Shown: positions 27,936 through 36,900 of the stretch, piece after piece
Layout: each line of letters begins with the position of its first letter
Numbering within the stretch: position 1 is the first letter of the stretch
NCBI RefSeq assembly: GCF_020510705.1
Contig: NZ_CP075184.1
Location: forward strand, 2,728,001 to 2,792,000
DNA: 64,000 nucleotides
Source of the DNA: Acidovorax radicis
GTDB taxonomy: Bacteria; Pseudomonadota; Gammaproteobacteria; Burkholderiales; Burkholderiaceae_C
Direction: 5' to 3'
The notes under the pieces: model-generated
Database searches by the model: none
Told to the model about the DNA's origin: nothing
What the model saw: the letters and a program-made list of their open reading frames with translations, nothing else
Made by a program: the position numbers and the translations under genes

Positions 27936-30074
27936 TCAGGGCGCGAAGTCGTCGACCTGAATGACCTTGTCTGCGGCTTGCAGGTAGGCCAGCGCCAGCG
28001 CGGGGTTGGGCATGCCCGCTGCCGCCTCTTCGAAAGAGTGGGTGCGCCGCACCAGCTTGTTGAGCTGGGCGCTGGCGTCGTCACCCAGCTGCGCAGCCAA
28101 CTCCAGCGCCTTCATCAAGTCGACCAGCCCGCCGCCTTTGGGCACGCTCACGTCGGGGCACAAACGCTGCACCACTGAGGGGTTCTCGCGCAGCAGTTTG
28201 GCGAGTGCGAGCATCTGCACATCGCGCAGCGGCGCCAGGTGGGCCGTGCGCCTCAACACCAGGCGGCCAATGAGACGCCGGCCGGGGGTGGGCAGATTGG
28301 CGTACAGGTCTTTGAGCACTTCTTCGGCAGCATCCAGCTGCGTGCGCAGGGCAGCCCGGGCCAACGGCAGCATCTGCGCATCGCCTTCGACCGCATACCG
28401 CCAGATGCTGGCGCTCGCCATGTACAGGTGCGCCAGGCAATCGCCCAGGCGCGACGACAACAGCTCCATGCGCTTGAGCTTGCCGCCGAGCAAGCCCATG
28501 GCCAAATCACAAGTCAACGCATATTTGGCGCTCAAGCGGGCCAGCATGCGGGCTTCATGGGCCAAATCCTGGGGCGGTGTGCCGACTACGGGCGCGTCAA
28601 ACAGGCTGCGCCAGAAATTTTTTGCCACGTGGCCGCCATGGCCCAGCAAGGCACGGCCCAGCACCTCGTCGTTCTTGTCTGCGACAGCCTGCATCTCCGC
28701 CATCACATAAGGGTGGCAGCGCACCGCGCCCTGTCCAAAAATGATGAGCGAGCGGGTCAGGATGTTGGCCCCCTCGACCGTGATGGCCACGGGCATGTGC
28801 CGGTAGGCCACCGACAGCAGGTTGGACGGCCCGTTGATGATGCCTTTGCCGCCCAGGATATCCATGGCGTGGTTGATGGAGGTGCGCCCTGCTTCGGTCA
28901 GGTGCACCTTCAGGATGGCGCTGGCCACAGCGGGCTGGCCGCCGTTATCGAGCGCGGCAGCGGTGAAGCGGCGGGCTGCATCGGTGGCATAAAGCGCTAC
29001 CGCCATGCCCGCGATGATGCCGGCCACGGCGTCGAACTTGCCAATCGGCAAGCCAAACTGCTCGCGCACCTCGCCGTAGCCGTTGGCGATGAACACCGAG
29101 CTTTGCTGGGTAGCCGCGCCCAGGGCCGGCAAAGAAATCGCGCGGCCTGCCGCCAGGCTTTCCATCAGCATGCGCCAGCCCTGCCCCACTTGCTTCTCGC
29201 CGCCAATGATCCAGTCCATGGGCACGAACACGTCCTCGCCAAAGATCGGGCCGTTCATGAAGGCACTGTCCATGGGGCGGTGGCGGCGGCCAATCTGCAT
29301 GCCGGGCGTGGGCACCGGAATCAGCGCGCAGGTGATACCCAGGTCGCGCTCGCCTTCGGGTCGGCTTTCGTCGCAGGCGTTGAAGGCCAGGCCCACCACG
29401 GTGGCCACGGGCGCGAGCGTGATGTAGCGCTTGGAGAAGGTGACGCTGAAGCCGCGCACCTGCTGGCCGTCGATCTCGCGCGTGGTCAGGATGCCCCGGT
29501 CGGGGATAGAGGCTGCGTCCGACCCCGCATAGGGCGAGGTGAGCCCAAAACAAGGCAGGTCGCGGCCATCGGCCAGGCGCGGCAGGTAGTGTTTTTTCTG
29601 CTGGTCGGTGCCGTGGTGCAGCAGCAGCTCGGCAGGGCCCAGTGAGTTGGGCACCATCGCCGTCACCGCAGCCGACACGTTGACGGTGGCCAGGCGCGTG
29701 ACCACCGCAGCGTGGGCAAAGTGCCCAAACCCCAGGCCACCCCATTCCTTGGGGATGATCATCCCGAAGAAGCGCTTGTCGCGCATGAACTGCCACACCT
29801 CGGGCGGCAGGTCGCGCGCGGTGTCGATAGCAAAGTCGTCCAACATGCCGCACAGCACGCGCACTTCGTTGTCGAGGAAGGATTGCTCGTCAGCCGTCAG
29901 CTTGTTGGGGCCGGTGGCGATGAGCGCGTCAAAGTCTGGCGTGCCCGCGAACAACTGGCCCTCGAAACCGACGGTGCCCGCCTCCAGCGCGGCGCGTTCG
30001 GTGTCGCCCATGGCGGGTAAGGCTTTGGCAAACGGTGCCATGGCAAGTTGGCCGACGATTGATGCAATGCCCAT
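27936..30074 (-). CDS. FadE-like acyl-CoA dehydrogenase (with DUF1974-type C-terminus)
   Basis: 712 residues from ATG 30074, chosen because AGGAGA lies just ahead; the frame upstream of it is not conserved. The flavin acyl-CoA dehydrogenase core has IIPKEWGGLGFGHFAHAAVV, FGLTSPYAGSDAASIPDRG, SVTFSKRYITLAPVATVVGL, then HAMDILGGKGIINGPSN, with Glu in VAITVEGANILTRSL near the position of the catalytic base. The C-terminal ~200 residues are the extra domain of FadE-type enzymes. It catalyses the first step of fatty-acid beta-oxidation. Gene stands alone; the pdh terminator lies upstream. Confidence 0.92.
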   Translation of the reverse strand: MGIASIVGQLAMAPFAKALPAMGDTERAALEAGTVGFEGQLFAGTPDFDALIATGPNKLTADEQSFLDNEVRVLCGMLDDFAIDTARDLPPEVWQFMRDKRFFGMIIPKEWGGLGFGHFAHAAVVTRLATVNVSAAVTAMVPNSLGPAELLLHHGTDQQKKHYLPRLADGRDLPCFGLTSPYAGSDAASIPDRGILTTREIDGQQVRGFSVTFSKRYITLAPVATVVGLAFNACDESRPEGERDLGITCALIPVPTPGMQIGRRHRPMDSAFMNGPIFGEDVFVPMDWIIGGEKQVGQGWRMLMESLAAGRAISLPALGAATQQSSVFIANGYGEVREQFGLPIGKFDAVAGIIAGMAVALYATDAARRFTAAALDNGGQPAVASAILKVHLTEAGRTSINHAMDILGGKGIINGPSNLLSVAYRHMPVAITVEGANILTRSLIIFGQGAVRCHPYVMAEMQAVADKNDEVLGRALLGHGGHVAKNFWRSLFDAPVVGTPPQDLAHEARMLARLSAKYALTCDLAMGLLGGKLKRMELLSSRLGDCLAHLYMASASIWRYAVEGDAQMLPLARAALRTQLDAAEEVLKDLYANLPTPGRRLIGRLVLRRTAHLAPLRDVQMLALAKLLRENPSVVQRLCPDVSVPKGGGLVDLMKALELAAQLGDDASAQLNKLVRRTHSFEEAAAGMPNPALALAYLQAADKVIQVDDFAP

Positions 30075-30277
30075 GACTGTCTCCTGAAAGTGGAAAACCA
30101 TCTTTTGCTGAGATGTATGAACAGGAGTTTCAACTGGCTGCAACGACTGCGGCGTCCCCATCCTCTGACTCTCTTGTCATCCTCCATCCCGAATCAGGGG
30201 GATTGCTGGCCGGTGTGCCCAGCACGTGCAGGAGGACGTCACCGCTTCTGAAGCACTTGATCAGAAGCAAAAGCAAA

Positions 30278-30307
30278 AAAGCCCGCGCGGTTTCCCGCGC
30301 GGGCTTT
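30278..30307 (-). terminator. intrinsic terminator of the aceE-aceF-lpdA operon
   Basis: AAAGCCCGCGCGG pairs perfectly with CCGCGCGGGCTTT across a TTTC loop (13-bp stem); on the minus strand it is followed by a run of T. It lies 27 bases past the lpdA stop and is the strongest GC-rich terminator in the window. Confidence 0.93.
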
Positions 30308-30333
30308 GGGATGCACAAGTGCAAAAGGCGTTG

Positions 30334-32205
30334 CTACTTCTTTTGTGGTGGCACGTCGGTGCAACTGCCGTGCGCAATCTCAGCCGCCATGCCAATGCTC
30401 TCGCCCAGCGTGGGATGCGGGTGGATGGTCTTGCCAATGTCCACAGCGTCTGCACCCATCTCAATAGCCAGCGCGATCTCGCCAATCATGTCGCCCGCAT
30501 GGGTGCCGACCATGCCGCCGCCCAGAATCTTGCCGTGGCCGTGGGCCTCGGGTGAATCATCGAACAGCAGCTTGGTGACGCCTTCGTCGCGGCCGTTGGC
30601 GATGGCGCGGCCCGAAGCCGTCCAGGGGAACAGGCCCTTCTTGACCTTGATGCCTTGGGCCTTGGCCTGGTCTTCGGTGAGACCGACCCATGCCACTTCA
30701 GGGTCGGTGTAGGCCACGGAGGGAATCACGCGGGCGTTGAAGGCGGCGGATGCCAGTTCCTTGTTGCCTTGCAGTTCACCCGCGATGACTTCTGCCGCCA
30801 CGTGCGCCTCATGCACCGCCTTGTGCGCCAGCATAGGCTGGCCCACGATGTCGCCGATGGCGAAGATGTGCGGCACGTTGGTGCGCATCTGGATATCGAC
30901 GTTGATGAAGCCACGGTCCGTGACGGCCACGCCAGCCTTTTCAGCGGCGATCTTCTTGCCGTTGGGGGTGCGGCCCACGGCCTGCAGGACCAGGTCGTAC
31001 ACCTGCGGCGCTGGGGCGGTGCCGCCCTCTTCCGCTGAGGCAAACGTCACCTCGATGCCTTCGGGCGTGGCCTTGGCACCGACGGTTTTCGTCTTCAACA
31101 TGATGTTGTCGAAGCGCTTGGCGTTCATCTTCTGCCAGATCTTGACGAGGTCGCGGTCGGCGCCCTGCATCAGGCCGTCCATCATCTCCACCACATCCAG
31201 GCGTGCGCCCAGGGTGCTGTACACGGTGCCCATTTCAAGGCCGATGATGCCGCCACCCAGGATGAGCATGCGTTTGGGCACTTCTTTCAGCTCCAGTGCA
31301 CCGGTGGAATCGACCACACGTGGATCGTCGGGCATGAACGGCAGGCGCACGGCCTGGCTACCGGCGGCGATGATGGCTTTCTTGAAGGCGATGACCTTCT
31401 TGGTGCCTGTCTTCTCCTGGCCGGTGCCGGTGGTTTCTTCCACCTCGACATGGTTGGCGCCCACAAAGGCCCCGTAGCCGCGCACGGTGGTCACCTGGCG
31501 CATCTTGGCCATGGCGGCCAGGCCGCCGGTGAGCTTGCCGATGACCTTTTCCTTGTGGCCGCGCAGCGTGTCAACGTTGACCTGCGGTGCGCCGAATTCG
31601 ATGCCGGCAGCTTTCAGGTGGCTGACTTCGTCAATGACCGCCGCCACGTGCAGCAGTGCCTTGGAGGGGATGCATCCCACGTTCAGGCACACGCCGCCCA
31701 GGGTGGCGTAGCGCTCGACGATGACCACCTTGAGACCGAGGTCGGCGGCGCGGAAGGCGGCGCTGTAGCCGCCGGGGCCGCCGCCGAGCACGAGCACGTC
31801 GCAGTCCAGATCCGCCGTACCAGCAAAGCTGGATGCTACTGGATTGATAGCTGCTTGCGCTTGTGGCACCTGCGCTTGTGGCACCTGCGCTGACGCCTGT
31901 TTTGGCTCAGCAGTCGTCACCGCAGAAGCCGGAGCCTGGGCCGCCGGGGTCGCCGCAGCGCCAGCACCCTCCACCTCCAGCGTCAGCACCACCGAGCCTT
32001 CGGCGATCTTGTCGCCGAGCTTGACCTTCAATTCCTTGACCACACCAGCGTGGCTGGAGGGGATCTCCATGGAGGCCTTGTCGGACTCCACGGTGACCAG
32101 GCTTTGCTCGGCCTTGATGGTGTCGCCGGGCTTTACCAGCACCTCGATGATGGCCACTTCGGCGAAATCGCCGATGTCGGGCACTTTGATGTCAATGATT
32201 GCCAT
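30334..32205 (-). CDS. lpdA: dihydrolipoyl dehydrogenase (E3) with N-terminal lipoyl domain
   Basis: 623 residues, longer than the usual ~475 because of an N-terminal lipoyl domain (1-80, lipoyl Lys43 in ESDKASM) and an Ala/Pro/Gln linker (~81-131). The E3 part has the FAD loop VLVLGGGPGGYSAA (141-146 glycines), the redox disulfide Cys173/Cys178 in GGVCLNVGCIPSK, an NAD loop (LGGGIIGLEMG) and the dimer-interface HPHPTLGES. It reoxidises E2 dihydrolipoamide with NAD+. The start is 15 bases after the aceF stop. The linker carries a 15-base tandem duplication (31856-31885) and a partial copy of the palindromic repeat. Confidence 0.97.
   Translation of the reverse strand: MAIIDIKVPDIGDFAEVAIIEVLVKPGDTIKAEQSLVTVESDKASMEIPSSHAGVVKELKVKLGDKIAEGSVVLTLEVEGAGAAATPAAQAPASAVTTAEPKQASAQVPQAQVPQAQAAINPVASSFAGTADLDCDVLVLGGGPGGYSAAFRAADLGLKVVIVERYATLGGVCLNVGCIPSKALLHVAAVIDEVSHLKAAGIEFGAPQVNVDTLRGHKEKVIGKLTGGLAAMAKMRQVTTVRGYGAFVGANHVEVEETTGTGQEKTGTKKVIAFKKAIIAAGSQAVRLPFMPDDPRVVDSTGALELKEVPKRMLILGGGIIGLEMGTVYSTLGARLDVVEMMDGLMQGADRDLVKIWQKMNAKRFDNIMLKTKTVGAKATPEGIEVTFASAEEGGTAPAPQVYDLVLQAVGRTPNGKKIAAEKAGVAVTDRGFINVDIQMRTNVPHIFAIGDIVGQPMLAHKAVHEAHVAAEVIAGELQGNKELASAAFNARVIPSVAYTDPEVAWVGLTEDQAKAQGIKVKKGLFPWTASGRAIANGRDEGVTKLLFDDSPEAHGHGKILGGGMVGTHAGDMIGEIALAIEMGADAVDIGKTIHPHPTLGESIGMAAEIAHGSCTDVPPQKK
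31835..31864 (-). repeat. palindromic-repeat derived segment inside lpdA
   Basis: On the plus strand GCTACTGGATTGATAGCTGC then TTGCGCTTGTGG matches the left arm of the intergenic repeat. On the coding strand it reads CAA GCG CAA GCA GCT ATC AAT CCA GTA GCA, giving QAQAAINPVA in the flexible linker. The adjoining 15-base unit TGCGCTTGTGGCACC is duplicated in tandem. Confidence 0.6.
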
Positions 32206-32220
32206 ACCGGGCTCTCCTCG

Positions 32221-33969
32221 TTACAGCAGGATGCGGCGATAGTCCGCCAGCACCTGACCCAGATAGGCGTTGAAACGCGCGGCGCTGGCGCCGTCGATCA
32301 CGCGGTGGTCATACGACAGCGACAGCGGCAGCACCAGGCGCGGCACAAACTGCTTGCCATCCCACACGGGTTTCATCTGGCCTTTGGACAGGCCCAGGAT
32401 GGCCACCTCGGGCGCGTTGATGATGGGCGTGAAGTGGGTGCCACCAATGCCACCGAGCGAGCTGATCGACATGCAGCCGCCCTGCATGTCGGCCGAGCCG
32501 AGCTTGCCGTCGCGGGCCTTTTTGGCCAATTCGCCCATCTCCTGGCTGATCTGCAAGATGCCCTTTTTGTCGGCATCCTTGAGAACGGGCACGACCAAGC
32601 CATTGGGGGTATCGGCTGCAAAACCGACGTTGAAATACTGCTTGTACACCAGCGCATCGCCGTCCAGGCTGGCATTGAAGTCGGGAAACTTCTTGAGCGC
32701 GGCCACCACGGCCTTGATGACAAAGGCGAGCATGGTCACCTTCACGCCCGACTTCTCGTTCTCTTTGTTGGTCGAGACGCGGAAGGCTTCAAGCTCGGTG
32801 ATGTCGGCTTCGTCGTTGTTGGTGACGTGGGGAATCATCACCCAGTTGCGGTGCAGGTTGGCGCCGCTGATTTTCTTGATGCGCGAGAGGTCTTTGCGCT
32901 CGATGGCGCCGAACTTGGCGAAGTCCACCTTGGGCCAGGGCAACAGATCCAGCCCCACGCCCGTGCCACCACCTGCGGCAGCAGCAGGCGCCTTGGCCGC
33001 TTGGGCCTTGGTCTGCACGCTGCCTGACATGACCTGCTTGGTGAAGGCCTGGACGTCGTCCTGCGTGATGCGGCCCTTGGGGCCCGAGCCCTTGACCTCG
33101 TCGATCGGCACACCGAGTTCGCGGGCGAACTTGCGCACCGAAGGCGATGCGTGTGGCAGACCCGTGACCAGGGTGCCGGGCTGGTGCGCGGGCACGTCCA
33201 CCGCAGCGGCGGCGGGTGCCGCAGCAAGTGAAGCGACGGCTTGTGCAGCGGGTGAAGGCGCAGGGGAAGAAGCCTGTGCCGATGCCGATGGTGTGGACGC
33301 TGCGGCGGCTGCAGGAGCAGGCGCTGCAGCAGCGCTGCCTTCCATGATGGCCATCAGGTCACCGATGTTGACGGTGTCGCCGATCTTGATCTTGAGTTCC
33401 TTGATCACACCCGCCACCGGCGACGGGATTTCCATCGAGGCTTTGTCGGATTCGACCGTGAACAGCGATTGCTCGAGCTTGACGGTGTCGCCCACCTTCA
33501 CCAGCATTTCAATGACGGCCACGTCCTTGAAATCACCGATGTCGGGCACACGCACTTCGACGGGGCCTGAGGGCGTGGCGGCGGGGGCGGCGGCTGTAGG
33601 CGCTGGCACCGCGGCGGTGCTTGCTTCTGTTTTAGTAGCTGCTTGCGCAGGTGCGGCGGGCGCTGGAGCCGTTTTTTGCTCAAAACCTGTTGAAGCACTG
33701 GCTCCTGCACTTGCACTTGCAGCGGCCGCGTCAGCGACTTCAAGCACCACGATGACCGTGCCTTGCTTGATTTTGTCGCCCAACGCCACCTTCACTTCTT
33801 TCACGGTGCCGGCGTGGCTCGACGGGATTTCCATCGACGCCTTGTCCGACTCCACCGTGAGCAGCGATTGTTCGGCCTTGACCGTGTCGCCCGGTTTCAC
33901 CAGCAACTCGATCACGCCCACTTCGTCAAAATCCCCGATGTCCGGGACCTGGATATCTACCAATGCCAT
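32221..33969 (-). CDS. aceF: pyruvate dehydrogenase E2, dihydrolipoamide acetyltransferase
   Basis: 582 residues: lipoyl domain 1 (1-80, Lys43), linker, lipoyl domain 2 (~137-212, Lys176), linker, peripheral-subunit-binding domain ([20 protein letters not shown]), then the catalytic acetyltransferase core ending [20 protein letters not shown] with the catalytic His and DG. It transfers the acetyl group from E1-bound ThDP to CoA. The start is 21 bases after the aceE stop. Linker 1 (residues ~97-114) is encoded by a decayed palindromic-repeat copy. Confidence 0.97.
   Translation of the reverse strand: MALVDIQVPDIGDFDEVGVIELLVKPGDTVKAEQSLLTVESDKASMEIPSSHAGTVKEVKVALGDKIKQGTVIVVLEVADAAAASASAGASASTGFEQKTAPAPAAPAQAATKTEASTAAVPAPTAAAPAATPSGPVEVRVPDIGDFKDVAVIEMLVKVGDTVKLEQSLFTVESDKASMEIPSPVAGVIKELKIKIGDTVNIGDLMAIMEGSAAAAPAPAAAAASTPSASAQASSPAPSPAAQAVASLAAAPAAAAVDVPAHQPGTLVTGLPHASPSVRKFARELGVPIDEVKGSGPKGRITQDDVQAFTKQVMSGSVQTKAQAAKAPAAAAGGGTGVGLDLLPWPKVDFAKFGAIERKDLSRIKKISGANLHRNWVMIPHVTNNDEADITELEAFRVSTNKENEKSGVKVTMLAFVIKAVVAALKKFPDFNASLDGDALVYKQYFNVGFAADTPNGLVVPVLKDADKKGILQISQEMGELAKKARDGKLGSADMQGGCMSISSLGGIGGTHFTPIINAPEVAILGLSKGQMKPVWDGKQFVPRLVLPLSLSYDHRVIDGASAARFNAYLGQVLADYRRILL
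33630..33677 (-). repeat. palindromic-repeat derived segment inside aceF
   Basis: On the plus strand TTTTAGTAGCTGCTTGCGCA, then GGTGCGGCGGGCGC, then TGGAGCCGTTTTTT, keeping the flanking T runs, AGTAGCTGCT and the two GCGC half-sites of the intergenic repeat. The coding-strand product is [18 protein letters not shown], within the first E2 linker. Confidence 0.5.
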
Positions 33970-33990
33970 GTCTGTCTCCGGTGTGGTGGG

Positions 33991-36711
33991 TTACGCGTAC
34001 AGCGGGTTGATCTTGTCGGCATTGATGCCGTACTTCTGGATGGCCTCGGCCACCTTGGTGGCAGGCACCACGCCGTCTTCGCTGAGCGCCTTGAGCGCGG
34101 CCACCACGATGTAGTGGCGGTTGATCTCGAAATGCTCGCGCAGCTTGCTGCGGAAGTCGCTGCGGCCAAAACCGTCGGTGCCCAGCACCTTGTAGTTGCG
34201 GCCCTTCGGGATGAAGGGGCGAATCTGCTCGGCAAACGCCTTCATGTAGTCGGTGGATGCCACCACGGGCCCTGCGCTCTTGGACAGTTGTTGAGAGACG
34301 AACGGCACACGGGGCGTGTCCAGCGGGTGCAGCAGGTTCCAGCGGTCGGCGTCCTGGCCTTCGCGGGTGAGTTCGTTGAAGCTTGGGCAGCTCCACACAT
34401 CGGCCTGCACGCCCCAGTCGGCGGCCAGCAGCTTTTGGGCTTCGAGCGACTCACGCAGGATCGTGCCCGAACCCAGCAGCTGCACGCGCCGCGCGTCGTT
34501 GGCTGTGCTTTCAGCGCCGGGCTTGCACAGGTACATGCCTTTGATGATTTGCTCTTCGGTACCGGTCTGCAAACCGGGCATGGCGTAGTTCTCGTTGAGC
34601 AGCGTGATGTAGTAATACACGTTCTCTTGCTGCTCGACCATGCGCTTCAAGCCGTGCTGCATGATCACGCCGATCTCGTGGGCAAAGGTGGGGTCGTAGC
34701 TCACGCAGTTGGGGATGGTGCCCGCCAGGATGTGGCTGTGACCGTCTTCATGCTGCAGGCCTTCGCCGTTGAGCGTGGTGCGGCCTGACGTGCCGCCCAG
34801 CAGGAAGCCGCGCGCCTGCATGTCGCCCGCAGCCCAGGCTAGGTCGCCAATGCGCTGAAAGCCGAACATCGAGTAGTACACGTAGAACGGCACCATGATG
34901 CGGTTGTTCGTGCTGTAGCTGGTGGCGGCAGCGATCCAGCTGGCCATGCCGCCGGCTTCGTTGATGCCTTCCTGCAAGACCTGGCCGGCCTTGTCTTCCT
35001 TGTAATACATCACCTGGTCGCGATCGACCGGAGTGTAGAGCTGGCCCTTGGGGTTGTAGATGCCGATCTGGCGGAACAGCCCTTCCATGCCGAAAGTGCG
35101 GGCCTCATCCACCACGATAGGCACCACGCGCGGGCCCAGGGCCTGGTCGCGCAGCAGTTGGGTGACAAAACGCACAAAAGCTTGCGTGGTGCTGATCTCG
35201 CGGCCTTCAGCCGTGGGCTCAAGGATGGCCTTGAAGGTGTCGAGCGCGGGCACCGTGAAGTGCTCGTCCGCCTTGGGACGGCGGTGTGGCAGGTAACCAC
35301 CCAGCGCTTTGCGGCGCTCTTGCAGGTAGCGCATTTCGGGTGTGTCTTCAGCGGGCTTGTAGTAAGGGATGCTGGCCAGCTCGCTGTCGGGGATCGGGAT
35401 GTTGAAGCGGTCGCGGATGTACTTGATGTCTTCGTCCGAGAGCTTCTTGGTCTGGTGCACGGTGTTTTTGCCTTCACCGGCCTTGCCCATGCCATAGCCC
35501 TTGATGGTCTTGACCAGCAGCACGGTGGGCTGGCCCTTGTGCTCGTTGGCGGCGTGAAATGCGGCGTAGACCTTCGCAGGCTCATGGCCGCCACGGCGCA
35601 GCTCGAACACCTCTTCGTCGGTCATGTGTTCGACGAGCTTGAGGGTTTCTGGATATTTGCCAAAGAAGTTCTTGCGCACAAAGGCGCCGTCGTTGGCCTT
35701 GAACGCCTGGTAGTCACCGTCCAGGGTTTCCATCATCAACTGGCGCAGCTTGCCGGTCTTGTCGCGGGCCAGCAGTGCATCCCAGCCGTTGCCCCACAAG
35801 AGCTTGATGACGTTCCAGCCGCTGCCACGGAACTCGCTTTCGAGCTCCTGCACGATCTTGCCGTTGCCACGCACCGGGCCGTCCAGGCGCTGCAGGTTGC
35901 AGTTCACCACGAAGATCAGGTTGTCGAGGTTCTCGCGCGCGGCCAGGCCGATGGCACCGAGCGATTCGGGCTCGTCCATTTCACCGTCGCCGCAGAACAC
36001 CCAGACCTTGCGGTTCTCGGTGTTGGCAATGCCACGGGCATGCAGGTATTTGAGGAAACGCGCCTGATAGATCGCCATCAGCGGGCCCAGACCCATCGAC
36101 ACGGTGGGGAACTGCCAGAACTCGGGCATGAGTTTGGGGTGTGGGTAGCTCGACAGGCCCTTGCCATCGACTTCCTGGCGGAAGCTGTCCAGCTGCTCTT
36201 CCGTCAGCCGCCCTTCCAGGTACGCACGGGCATAAATGCCGGGTGCGCTGTGGCCCTGGATGTAGAGCAGATCACCGCCATGGTTCTCGCTCTCGGCGTG
36301 CCAGAAATGGTTGAAGCCCGCACCAAACATGCTGGCCACCGAAGCAAACGAGCCGATGTGGCCGCCCAGATCGCCGCCGTCCGCAGGGTGCAAGCGATTG
36401 GCGCGCACCACCATGGCCATGGCGTTCCAGCGCATATACGCGCGCAAGCGTTTTTCGATCTGGATGTTGCCGGGGCAATGGGCCTCCTGCTCAGGCTCCA
36501 GCGTGTTGACGTAGCCCGTGTTGGCCGAGAAGGGCATGTCAATGCTGTTCTGGCGCGCATGCTCGATCAACTGCTCCAGCAGGAAATGCGCGCGTTCAGG
36601 GCCTTCCTTGTCGATCACGGCGGACAGGGCGTCCATCCATTCGCGGGTTTCCTGCTGATCGGCATCGGTGCCGATGCCAAATCCGGTTTGCGGGTCGGGC
36701 TGAGCTGACAT
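33991..36711 (-). CDS. aceE: pyruvate dehydrogenase E1 component, homodimeric type
   Basis: 906 residues from ATG 36711, with GGAG seven bases ahead; the frame to 36738 is only leader. The thiamine-diphosphate motif is GDGEMDEPES (241-250) with NCN about 27 residues later. The E. coli-type HSAPGIYARAYLEG, SYPHPKLMPEFWQFPTVSMG and the C-terminal DGFGRSDFRSKLREHFEINR are all present. It decarboxylates pyruvate and transfers acetyl to the E2 lipoyl arm. First gene of aceE-aceF-lpdA, divergent from the sensor-kinase gene. Confidence 0.98.
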   Translation of the reverse strand: MSAQPDPQTGFGIGTDADQQETREWMDALSAVIDKEGPERAHFLLEQLIEHARQNSIDMPFSANTGYVNTLEPEQEAHCPGNIQIEKRLRAYMRWNAMAMVVRANRLHPADGGDLGGHIGSFASVASMFGAGFNHFWHAESENHGGDLLYIQGHSAPGIYARAYLEGRLTEEQLDSFRQEVDGKGLSSYPHPKLMPEFWQFPTVSMGLGPLMAIYQARFLKYLHARGIANTENRKVWVFCGDGEMDEPESLGAIGLAARENLDNLIFVVNCNLQRLDGPVRGNGKIVQELESEFRGSGWNVIKLLWGNGWDALLARDKTGKLRQLMMETLDGDYQAFKANDGAFVRKNFFGKYPETLKLVEHMTDEEVFELRRGGHEPAKVYAAFHAANEHKGQPTVLLVKTIKGYGMGKAGEGKNTVHQTKKLSDEDIKYIRDRFNIPIPDSELASIPYYKPAEDTPEMRYLQERRKALGGYLPHRRPKADEHFTVPALDTFKAILEPTAEGREISTTQAFVRFVTQLLRDQALGPRVVPIVVDEARTFGMEGLFRQIGIYNPKGQLYTPVDRDQVMYYKEDKAGQVLQEGINEAGGMASWIAAATSYSTNNRIMVPFYVYYSMFGFQRIGDLAWAAGDMQARGFLLGGTSGRTTLNGEGLQHEDGHSHILAGTIPNCVSYDPTFAHEIGVIMQHGLKRMVEQQENVYYYITLLNENYAMPGLQTGTEEQIIKGMYLCKPGAESTANDARRVQLLGSGTILRESLEAQKLLAADWGVQADVWSCPSFNELTREGQDADRWNLLHPLDTPRVPFVSQQLSKSAGPVVASTDYMKAFAEQIRPFIPKGRNYKVLGTDGFGRSDFRSKLREHFEINRHYIVVAALKALSEDGVVPATKVAEAIQKYGINADKINPLYA

Positions 36712-36900
36712 GTTTGTCTCCTGTAGGTGTGGCAGCAATTTAGTACGTTGGCTCTAGTTTCGCATAATTTTTTATGATTTCAAATTGTGCTTCTTGATTT
36801 CATAATGCAATATTTTGCTGCAAATGCACATAACCAGGCGTGCCATCACAGCGCCACAACGACGCCATCACAACGCCATAGGCTCCCCTACACTCACAGC
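36712..36900. promoter_or_regulatory. AT-rich divergent control region, aceE / sensor kinase
   Basis: 189 bases between the two start codons. The aceE-proximal half is strikingly AT-rich against the surrounding GC-rich DNA and holds two related blocks, TTTATGATTTCAAAT (~36771) and CTTGATTTCATAATG (~36793), plus GCATAATTTTTTATG (~36762). These could be promoter -10 regions and operator half-sites. No motif of a named regulator is certain. Confidence 0.4.
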
